DNA from: Acidimicrobiia bacterium
GTDB taxonomy: Bacteria > Actinomycetota > Acidimicrobiia > Acidimicrobiales > JACDCH01
NCBI GenBank assembly: GCA_013694495.1
Contig: JACDCH010000173.1
Span: 1-5,749, forward strand
DNA length: 5,749 nucleotides
Reading direction: 5' to 3'
Part shown: piece after piece, positions 1-4,956 of the stretch
Position numbering within the stretch: position 1 is the stretch's first letter
How the letters are laid out: each line of letters begins with the position of its first letter
Program-made: the position numbers and the translations under genes
Notes under the pieces: model-generated
Database searches by the model: none
What the model saw: the letters and a program-made list of their open reading frames with translations, nothing else
What the model was told of the DNA's origin: nothing

Positions 1-501
1 CCCGGAGGCCCGGACGACTTCCCGCGGCTGGTGCAGGGGATCTCGGGCGCCTTGGCGGAGGGGATCGCCTCGTCTCGCAGCGTCAGCTTCCTCTGGGCGA
101 TCCGATGGAGGGTCGGGGCACTGGTCGGGTTGGACAGCGTGGACGCGGGCCTCGGGTCCAGGGTGCCGACGCTCCGCGACCGGTTGCCGGCCGATCTGCG
201 TGATGGCCCAACCGGCCCCGGACTTCAACGCTTCACGTCGCTCTATCTGGTCGGCGACGAGTGGGCCGCAGAGATCGCCAACCGAACCGTGCACGGAGTC
301 ATGCACCTGGGCTGGGTCCCGGACGGTGCCGGCGCCTACCGCGGCCAGATGGCCGTCTTGGTGAAGCCGAACGGTTTCCTCGGGGCGGCCTACATGGCTG
401 CGATCAAACCGTTGCGGCACTTGATCGTCTACCCAGCGATGCTGCGACAGATCGAACGGAGCTGGCGGACACCAACGCCAGAGCCGGCGCCGACCATCTA
501 G
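1..501 (+). CDS. DUF2867-family protein, 5' end cut by the window edge
   Basis: The frame is open from base 1 to a TAG at 499-501, giving 166 visible residues. A GTG at 31 is a possible start, but nothing stops the frame before the edge, so the true start may lie outside. The second half fits DUF2867: a segment with NRTVHGVMHLGWVP, then a strand with QMAVLVKP, then YMAAIKPLRHLIVYPAMLRQ followed by IERSW near the C-terminus. The first half has the WAIRWRVGALVGLD and LRDRLP pieces usual before that core. Function is not established for the family; it occurs alone or fused to NAD(P)-binding SDR-like domains, so an upstream fusion is possible. The last ten residues are Pro/Thr rich and look non-conserved. 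The family call is from remembered motifs, not a search. Confidence 0.75.
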   Translation, partial: PGGPDDFPRLVQGISGALAEGIASSRSVSFLWAIRWRVGALVGLDSVDAGLGSRVPTLRDRLPADLRDGPTGPGLQRFTSLYLVGDEWAAEIANRTVHGVMHLGWVPDGAGAYRGQMAVLVKPNGFLGAAYMAAIKPLRHLIVYPAMLRQIERSWRTPTPEPAPTI

Positions 502-545
502 AAGCCCGAGCCGGTTGGGCATCTCCCTGCCGGGCGGACGGGTGG

Positions 546-737
546 TTATGACGCTTGCTGGTACTGCTGTTCCCACTCGATGGGCGGGACGTGCTTGAGG
601 GTGCTGTGAAGCCTCGTGGTGTTGTACCAGTTGATCCACCGGAAGATCGCCCGGCGGGCCTCGGCCCGGGTCGCGAACTCGCGGCCTTGGAGGCACTCGC
701 GCTTGAGGCTCTCCCAGAACGACTCGGCCACCGCGCT
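546..737 (-). pseudogene. IS3-family transposase (OrfB) C-terminal remnant
   Basis: On the minus strand about 60 codons match the end of the DDE (rve) domain of IS3-family OrfB: AVAESFWESLKREC, an EFATRAEARRAIFRWINWYN segment, then RLHSTLKHVPP and a Gln-rich end, with TAA at 546-548. In this family the Glu of the AESF motif is the third catalytic acid; both Asp residues and the OrfA helix-turn-helix part are missing, so it cannot be active. A GTG at 731 would open a 61-residue frame, but it falls inside the conserved motif and is not a natural start. Similarity stops at about 735-740, where the usual DNA(V/L)AES context gives way to unrelated sequence. I see no clear terminal inverted repeat in 502-545, so the element seems truncated on both sides. 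Confidence 0.85.
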
Positions 738-744
738 TCTCCTA

Positions 745-767
745 TCTACTCTTGTTTCTATAGTAGA
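745..767. promoter_or_regulatory. Promoter and dyad operator in front of the HxlR-type gene
   Basis: This AT-rich island stands out from the GC-rich surroundings. It contains a perfect 6-bp inverted repeat, TCTACT (745-750) and AGTAGA (762-767), separated by 11 bp. A good -10 hexamer, TATAGT (759-764), overlaps the right arm. It would start transcription near 771, leaving a leader of only about 6 nt before the GTG at 777. No convincing -35 box is visible; its expected place (about 736-741) is at the edge of the transposase remnant. A dyad over the -10 box of a regulator gene suggests autorepression, which is inference. Confidence 0.5.
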
Positions 768-776
768 GTCGGAGAA

Positions 777-1415
777 GTGACGGACCGCAAGTCCTACCGG
801 CAGTTCTGCGGGCTCGCTCGATCGCTCGACCGAGTCGGCGATCGCTGGGCGCTGCTCATCGTGCGCGAGCTGCTGCTCGGTGGCCGGAGCTTCCGTGAGC
901 TCGAGGAGGCGCTCGCCGGGATCAGCCCATCGCTGTTGACCAAGCGCCTCAACGAGCTGGCCGAGGACGGCCTCGTCATGCGCAACGACGCCCCGCCGCG
1001 CTCAAAGCGCGTCGACTACCGCCTCACCGACGCCGGCCGATCGCTCGAACCCGTGATCGTCGCGCTGATCCTCTGGGGCACAACGTGGATGCTTGCCGGT
1101 CCCGGTGAGGACCGCGTCGATGCGCGGTGGGCACCGCTCGCGCTGCAGGCACTGCTCGACGGCGATGCTTCGCCCCGCGGGTGCGTCCATCTCGATGTCG
1201 ACGGCAGAGCCGTCACAGTCCGCACCAGCGGCGGACGGCGACGGGTGGCGGCTGGCCACCACGGAAGACCCGACGCGACCGTGTCCGCCCCGCTGCCGAT
1301 CCTTCTCGCGATCGCGACGAAGGCCGTGTCACTGGGAGCGGCGGGCGTCGCTGTCTCAGGCGACACTGCGATTGCCAACGCGCTCCTCACCACGAAGGCG
1401 GCGGCGAAGCGGTGA
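777..1415 (+). CDS. HxlR-family transcriptional regulator with SCP2-like C-terminal domain
   Basis: A 212-residue DNA-binding protein. Residues ~8-100 form the HxlR winged helix: C11, then LARSLDRVGDRWALLIVREL (13-32), the recognition-helix region ISPSLLTKRLNEL (49-61), and the wing with RVDYRLTDAGRSL (78-90). The N-terminal Cys is typical of the family and is redox-sensing in some members; whether it is here is unknown. Residues ~113-212 resemble the SCP2 sterol-carrier fold that actinobacterial HxlR proteins often carry: DARWAPLALQALLDG, VHLDVDGRAVTV and a final VSGDTAIANALL. This suggests binding of a hydrophobic ligand (inference). The GTG at 777 was chosen because the homology begins a few residues after it and no good start lies upstream. 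GGAGA (771-775) is too close for a normal ribosome binding site, so initiation is probably near-leaderless. The stop at 1413-1415 overlaps a GTG at 1412. Confidence 0.88.
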   Translation: MTDRKSYRQFCGLARSLDRVGDRWALLIVRELLLGGRSFRELEEALAGISPSLLTKRLNELAEDGLVMRNDAPPRSKRVDYRLTDAGRSLEPVIVALILWGTTWMLAGPGEDRVDARWAPLALQALLDGDASPRGCVHLDVDGRAVTVRTSGGRRRVAAGHHGRPDATVSAPLPILLAIATKAVSLGAAGVAVSGDTAIANALLTTKAAAKR

Positions 1416-1456
1416 CCCCCGAGCTCGCCACCCTCGTGCGCCACCAGCTCACGGCG
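1412..1456 (+). pseudogene. Possible first codons of a lost, translationally coupled gene
   Basis: A GTG at 1412 overlaps the HxlR stop in the GTGA arrangement typical of coupled actinobacterial genes. The first 14 codons read VTPELATLVRHQLT, which resembles the N-terminus of DinB/mycothiol-dependent-type proteins. After about 1455 the frame turns into compositionally odd sequence and the next recognisable homology belongs to another family in another frame. The frame stays open far downstream, but only as the antisense of the MFS gene. The family assignment rests on a short stretch and is weak. Confidence 0.25.
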
Positions 1457-1470
1457 ACCGCGTCCGTCGC

Positions 1471-1680
1471 ATGGGGTCCAGGGCGAGCGCCGCGAACTTC
1501 CGAGACATCGCCGAGTACTGCGACGGCTGGAGGCCCTTCGAGCATTCGGCAAGACGATCGGGAAGCTCCCTGCGTTGCGCGCCGCATTCGAGCACGGCGG
1601 TCGCGACCCCGGCGCGGTGGACGTATCGGTCACGGTGCGGCCGACGTGGCCGCGTGCGCTGACGTTGCTTCCTCAAGCTG
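1471..1680 (+). pseudogene. Frameshifted C-terminal fragment of a luciferase-like (LLM, F420-type) oxidoreductase
   Basis: Two adjacent frames together give a recognisable piece of an LLM-class flavin/F420-dependent oxidoreductase. From 1471 to 1542, frame 1 encodes SRASAANFRDIAEYCDGWRPFE, containing the EYCDGW motif that follows the (beta/alpha)8 core in this family. From 1542, frame 3 continues as AFGKTIGKLPALRAAF then EHGGRDPGAVDVSVTV, matching the usual AGRDP...V.V segment. The E and A codons share base 1542, so a single base appears to have been lost there. The N-terminal ~200 residues with the cofactor site are absent and the 3' end runs into the antisense MFS tail, so this is a relic. 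Each piece is short, but their order and spacing fit the family. Confidence 0.6.
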
Positions 1681-3357
1681 TGCGTCGCCGGTCGGCGAGG
1701 ACAGCGGGGAGGCGGTGTGGGTCGTTGTGGTGCTCATGACTGGCTCGCGAACACGTGCAGGAGCGACCTGGTCGGTGGCATCGGCCGGCGCGGCATGGCC
1801 GCCGTGGCGGTGGGCGGGCGGTGCGTGCTTGGGGAGGTGCACGAAGGCGATGACGGTCGCCAGGGCTGCGAGGCCAGCGCCGACCCACAGCGATCCGCTC
1901 ATCGAACTCACGAACGCGTCGCGGGCCGCGGCAGCGACGTCCGCGCCGCTGGCGCCGAGGTGGCGACTGGCCTCGAGCGCGGCGCCGAGGTTGTCGGTGA
2001 CTGCGGCCCGGACGCCCTCGGGCAACCCGGCGACGGCGTCGAGCCTTCCGTTTAGGTTCGACGCGTAGGTGCTGGCGGCGACGCTGCCGATGACGGCGAC
2101 GCCGAGGGCGCCACCGAGCTCACGAACCGTGTCGTTGACTGCGGATCCGACACCGGCGCGGGCCGACGGAAGCGTGGACATGATGAGGTCGGTCGCGGCG
2201 GGCATGGCGATGCCGGCACCGAGACCGAAGAGCAGCAGCCCGACGCCGGTGGGCACGTAGGACGTCCCGTCGATGAGCGCGGCCTGCACGGCGACGCCCG
2301 CAGCCGCGAACAGGGTGCCGGCAACGACGGCGATGCGACCGCCGACCTGACCGGCAGCGTGGGCGCCGACGCCGGTGCCGAGGATCATGCCGAGGGCGGC
2401 GGGAACGAGCGCGGCGCCGGCGACGAGCGGCGTGTAACTGAGGATGAACTGCAGGTACTGCGCCTGGAGGAACACCGTTCCGGCCATGGCGAAGAACAAC
2501 ATGGCGAGGGCGACGCTCCCGGCGGAGAACCCGCGGTTGGCGAACAGGCGCATGTCGAGCATCGGCTCGTCACGGCGCAGCTCCCAACGAACGAACATGG
2601 CGCCGGCCATCGCCGCGATCATGAAGCTCGTCATCGTCGAGCTCGACGTCCACCCCCGCTCGGGGCCTTCGATGATGGCGTACACCAGCGAGCTGACGGC
2701 GATGATCGACAGCAGCGCGCCGATCGGGTCGAGTCGTGTGGCGTTCGGGTCGCGCGAGTCCGGCACGAGGTGCATCGTCCCGACGAGCGCCAGCGCGAGC
2801 AGCGGTACGTTGATCCAGAACACCGAGCCCCACGAGAAGCTCCGCATCAGCATCCCGCCGACGATCGGCCCGAGTGCGATGCCGGCACCGCTCGCTGCGG
2901 TCCAGGTCGCGATCGCCGTCGCCCGCTCCCGCGGGTCGCCGAACGCGTTGACGAGGATCGACAGCGTCGTGGGCATGATGAGCGCCCCGCCGACGCCCAT
3001 GACCCCCCGGCCGGCGATGAGCATCGTGGTCGACGCCGCGAGAGCGCTGGTGACGGAGCCGGCCACGAAGGTGAACAGCCCGGCGGCCAGGGCGTGGCGG
3101 CGGCCGAACCGGTCGCCGAGGCTGCCAGCGGTGAGCAGGAGCCCGGCGAACACGACCGTGTAGGCGGCGACGACCCACTGCAGCTCGGCGGCACTGGCCC
3201 CGAGGTCGCCGACCATCTGCGGTAGGGCGACGTTGATGATCGTGTGGTCGATGGACGTGACGAGCAGGGCGAGGACGAGCACGCCGAGGATCCGCCAGCG
3301 GTTCGGGTGGCTCGGCGAGGACTCGCCAAGGACTTGCTGGACAGGACGACCGTGCAT
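1630..3357 (-). CDS. DHA2-family (EmrB/QacA-type) MFS drug:proton antiporter
   Basis: A 575-residue inner-membrane efflux protein of the 14-TM DHA2 family, expected to export toxic or hydrophobic compounds in exchange for protons. Visible motifs: D1 in TM1 (SIDHTIINVALP, D37), motif A in the TM2-3 loop (GSLGDRFGRR, ~78-87), motif B with R117 in LIAGRGVMGVGGA, and the antiporter motif C (GAGIALGPIVGG, 157-168). Long hydrophobic segments follow to about residue 508. The ATG at 3357 is preferred over a GTG 11 codons upstream because AAGGGAG sits 5 nt before it. Residues 510-575 form an unusual soluble tail, first His/Pro-rich (KHAPPAHRHGGH), then Thr/Ser/Ala-rich, antisense to the oxidoreductase relic. 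The gene is divergent from a TetR gene, its likely repressor. The substrate cannot be read from sequence. Confidence 0.93.
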   Translation of the reverse strand: MHGRPVQQVLGESSPSHPNRWRILGVLVLALLVTSIDHTIINVALPQMVGDLGASAAELQWVVAAYTVVFAGLLLTAGSLGDRFGRRHALAAGLFTFVAGSVTSALAASTTMLIAGRGVMGVGGALIMPTTLSILVNAFGDPRERATAIATWTAASGAGIALGPIVGGMLMRSFSWGSVFWINVPLLALALVGTMHLVPDSRDPNATRLDPIGALLSIIAVSSLVYAIIEGPERGWTSSSTMTSFMIAAMAGAMFVRWELRRDEPMLDMRLFANRGFSAGSVALAMLFFAMAGTVFLQAQYLQFILSYTPLVAGAALVPAALGMILGTGVGAHAAGQVGGRIAVVAGTLFAAAGVAVQAALIDGTSYVPTGVGLLLFGLGAGIAMPAATDLIMSTLPSARAGVGSAVNDTVRELGGALGVAVIGSVAASTYASNLNGRLDAVAGLPEGVRAAVTDNLGAALEASRHLGASGADVAAAARDAFVSSMSGSLWVGAGLAALATVIAFVHLPKHAPPAHRHGGHAAPADATDQVAPARVREPVMSTTTTHTASPLSSPTGDAQLEEATSAHAATSAAP

Positions 3358-3362
3358 GACTG

Positions 3363-3369
3363 CTCCCTT
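3363..3369 (-). promoter_or_regulatory. Strong ribosome binding site of the MFS gene
   Basis: On the minus strand AAGGGAG lies 5 nt before the ATG at 3357. It is close to the anti-Shine-Dalgarno complement and well spaced, and it decides the start in favour of the ATG over the in-frame GTG at 3390, which would put this site inside the coding region. Confidence 0.75.
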
Positions 3370-3372
3370 AGA

Positions 3373-3383
3373 ATCGTTACGAT
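3373..3383. repeat. 11-bp palindrome ATCGT-T-ACGAT upstream of the MFS start
   Basis: A perfect 5-bp inverted repeat around a single T lies 16 bp upstream of the MFS ATG, just before its ribosome binding site. Its place in the untranslated region would suit an operator half or a roadblock site for the neighbouring TetR protein. It is short enough to occur by chance. Confidence 0.3.
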
Positions 3384-3430
3384 GCTTCACCTTCGTGCAG
3401 CTACGTCACCAGATCATGCTCGAGACGAAC

Positions 3431-3436
3431 TGTCAA
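3431..3436 (-). promoter_or_regulatory. Candidate -35 box (TTGACA) of the MFS gene
   Basis: On the minus strand this is an exact TTGACA, directed toward the MFS gene and 74 bp before its ATG. At 17-bp spacing the matching hexamer is TCTGGT (3408-3413), a poor -10 sequence, so the promoter is incomplete to the eye. The box lies next to the dyads at 3444-3471, where a bound repressor could hinder polymerase. Confidence 0.4.
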
Positions 3437-3443
3437 GGGGTCA

Positions 3444-3471
3444 TAACAAGCGTGATGACCTGTTACGCTTG
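3444..3471. promoter_or_regulatory. Nested inverted repeats: probable TetR operator with a leaderless promoter
   Basis: Two overlapping dyads occur in the TetR-MFS gap. CAAGCGT (3447-3453) pairs with ACGCTTG (3465-3471) across 11 bp, and TAACA (3444-3448) pairs with TGTTA (3461-3465) across 12 bp. The right arm of the first overlaps TACGCT (3464-3469), which fits the TANNNT -10 pattern and ends 6 nt before the ATG at 3476, so the transcript could begin at the start codon. No ribosome binding site is seen before that ATG, which agrees with a leaderless start. TetR repressors usually bind such dyads beside their own gene and the divergent target; binding here is inferred. Confidence 0.6.
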
Positions 3472-3475
3472 CTTC

Positions 3476-4210
3476 ATGCTCTCCGCCACGGCCCCCGATC
3501 CCGACGACAAGGCGCCGTCCCGGCGGGACCGGGTGCGGGCCGCGACGATCGAGGAGATCAAGACGACGGCAATGCGCATGCTCCGAGAGCACGGCGCTGA
3601 CCTCCGATTCGCCGACATCGCCCGGGACATGGGAATGACCGCCCCGGCGCTCTACCGATACTTCGCCGATCGCGACGAGCTGCTCTCCGCCCTGATGGTC
3701 GACGGCTTCGCCGAGATGGCCGACGCGCTCACGTCCGCACTCGACTCGGCGGCGCCCGACGACCTCGCCGGGCGCATCCGCGCCGCCGCCATCGCGTACC
3801 GGGACTTCGCCAGGGCTGACCCGTCGCGATTCTCGCTGCTGTTCGGCCTGCCGAACCCGGGGTTCGGCAGGCACAGCGAGCACTCGTCAGGCCCGGCGGC
3901 CGGCGCCACCATGGCCGCACTCGAAGGTCTCGTGCTGAGCGTCGTCGAGCACGGCAAGCGCCCGACGCCCCTGGTTCGTGTCGTCGGCACGACGTGGGCC
4001 GACGAAGCGGGCACCATCGCACAACGAAACGACGGCACTCGCATCCCGGCCGACATCTACCAATCGCTGCTGCACTTCCTCGCGGCAGTCCACGGCTTCG
4101 CGTGCCTCGAGAACTTCGACCACCTCAACTGGGTCACCGAGCAATCGCGAGACGAGCTCTTCGACGCACAGATCGCACTGCTCGTCGTTGCGATGGGCGC
4201 CGACCAGTAG
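3476..4210 (+). CDS. TetR/AcrR-family repressor with WHG-like C-terminal domain
   Basis: A 244-residue regulator. Residues ~17-70 form the TetR DNA-binding domain, with the helix-turn-helix at about 44-63 (FADIARDMGMTAPALYRYF) followed by DRDELLSALM. The rest is the ligand-binding and dimerisation domain; RDFARADPSRFSLLFG (109-124) and AAVHGFACLE (203-212) match the C-terminal type named after its W/V-H-G motif. It is expected to repress the divergent DHA2 pump gene and itself, and to release DNA when an effector binds. The ATG at 3476 was chosen because TACGCT lies 6 nt before it and the nearest upstream in-frame ATG would extend into the operator. The ligand is unknown. The next gene converges from the other strand, so this gene is probably transcribed alone. 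Confidence 0.9.
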   Translation: MLSATAPDPDDKAPSRRDRVRAATIEEIKTTAMRMLREHGADLRFADIARDMGMTAPALYRYFADRDELLSALMVDGFAEMADALTSALDSAAPDDLAGRIRAAAIAYRDFARADPSRFSLLFGLPNPGFGRHSEHSSGPAAGATMAALEGLVLSVVEHGKRPTPLVRVVGTTWADEAGTIAQRNDGTRIPADIYQSLLHFLAAVHGFACLENFDHLNWVTEQSRDELFDAQIALLVVAMGADQ

Positions 4211-4252
4211 GTCGGCCAGCCCAGTGCGACGCCTGCCTACGGTTGGTGTCGG

Positions 4253-4288
4253 GCCGGTTCCGGCAGAGGATTTTCGCCGCTTCCGGCG
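4253..4288. terminator. Weak candidate terminator after the TetR gene
   Basis: Two small GC hairpins lie 43-78 bp after the TetR stop: GCCGG (4253-4257) with CCGGC (4260-4264), and CGCCG (4275-4279) with CGGCG (4284-4288). A TTTT run (4271-4274) lies between them, seven bases after the first hairpin. A terminator is expected between these convergent genes, but the stems are short and the T run is distant. Confidence 0.25.
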
Positions 4289-4294
4289 CAGCTT

Positions 4295-4368
4295 CGCAGC
4301 GACGAGCTCGGTGCGCCGCTCGGTAGCCAGTGCTTCGCTTCGAGCCCTGGCTGCACGAGCTCGCTGCG
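4295..4368. repeat. Long-range imperfect inverted repeat between convergent genes
   Basis: CGCAG-CGA-CGAGCTCG (4295-4310) can pair with CGAGCTCGCTGCG (4356-4368): 8 plus 5 base pairs with a 3-nt bulge. Inside it, AGCCAG (4325-4330) pairs with CTGGCT (4347-4352). The structure sits in the 212-bp gap between the ends of the TetR gene and the exported-protein gene, where a bidirectional transcription stop would be useful. No U-rich tail follows on either strand. Confidence 0.3.
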
Positions 4369-4422
4369 GGTCTTGAGGCCTTCGGCTTCGAGCGCGACGT
4401 AGCCGCAGGATCGGTGCGAGAC

Positions 4423-4914
4423 CTACGGACAGGTGAGGTCGAACGAGATCTCCGAGGCGGCGACTCCGGTCGGCGGCGCGGAAGGCGTGGTGACCCCCTC
4501 CTTCACGCCGGTCCCGAGGCCTGTGCATCCGGCGTACGCGCCCCGGCCCTCGGTCACTGTGTAGGCCCAGTCGCCGGAGGTCCCGACCTGGATGAACGGT
4601 GTCATCCTCGGCGTCATCTGGACCCGGCCCGAGAGCGAATCGGCGCCGGCCTGCATCGAGAAGGTGCCGAACGCAGAGCCGTGGTTGAAGGTGTATGTCT
4701 CGGTGAAGTCCCACAGCTGCTGGTCGGTGCCGACGCCCGACCCCGTGTACGTGGTGCCCTGAGGAAAGGACACCGACCAGTCGGTCAACTGGGTGACCAG
4801 CACGACATCGAGCTGCCTCGCCGTGGTGGCGTGCGCCGGCACCGCCCAACCGACCGTGAGCGCAGCTGTGGCGAGCAGGGGCGCGAGCAACATCCGACCA
4901 CGAGAACCGACCAC
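4423..4914 (-). CDS. Small exported protein of unknown function
   Basis: A 163-residue protein with a clear Sec signal peptide: a short n-region with R5 and R7, a hydrophobic core MLLAPLLATAALTVGWAV (8-25), and a likely cleavage site after AHA (27-29). The mature part is rich in Thr, Gly and aromatic residues in alternating patterns, suggesting a small beta-barrel. EGRGAYAGCTGLGTG (122-136) recalls the glycine-rich turn of DUF3224/allene-oxide-cyclase-like barrels, but I cannot assign a family with confidence. C130 and C162 are the only mature cysteines and could form a disulfide. The GTG at 4914 keeps the arginines and has a GGGGGG run 7 nt upstream; an ATG at 4893 would remove the positive n-region. 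It is not obviously linked to the TetR/MFS pair. Confidence 0.75.
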   Translation of the reverse strand: MVGSRGRMLLAPLLATAALTVGWAVPAHATTARQLDVVLVTQLTDWSVSFPQGTTYTGSGVGTDQQLWDFTETYTFNHGSAFGTFSMQAGADSLSGRVQMTPRMTPFIQVGTSGDWAYTVTEGRGAYAGCTGLGTGVKEGVTTPSAPPTGVAASEISFDLTCP

Positions 4915-4935
4915 GTGCTGACCCCCCGATCACCC

Positions 4936-4956
4936 CGGTCGCCCTCCCGGCGACCG
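4936..4956 (-). repeat. Perfect hairpin in the leader of the exported-protein gene
   Basis: CGGTCGCC (4936-4943) and GGCGACCG (4949-4956) are exact reverse complements around a 5-nt loop. On the coding (minus) strand the loop is GGGAG, and the hairpin ends 21 nt before the GTG start. Placed between any promoter and the start codon, it would fold in the mRNA leader and might influence translation or stability. It could instead be a terminator or a chance GC hairpin. Confidence 0.4.

Noticed and set aside
502..545. IS terminal inverted repeat or target duplication beside the transposase stub
   Set aside because: I looked for an IS3-type end after the transposase stop and for a matching direct repeat near 735-745 and found neither.
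555..776. N-terminal extension of the HxlR protein through the transposase remnant
   Set aside because: The frame is open, but this segment is antisense to transposase coding sequence, and HxlR homology begins only after the GTG at 777.
2359..3225. Long plus-strand open frames across the MFS gene
   Set aside because: They are antisense to the MFS gene, very rich in Arg, Glu, Gly and His, and carry no family motif. High-GC codon use creates such frames.
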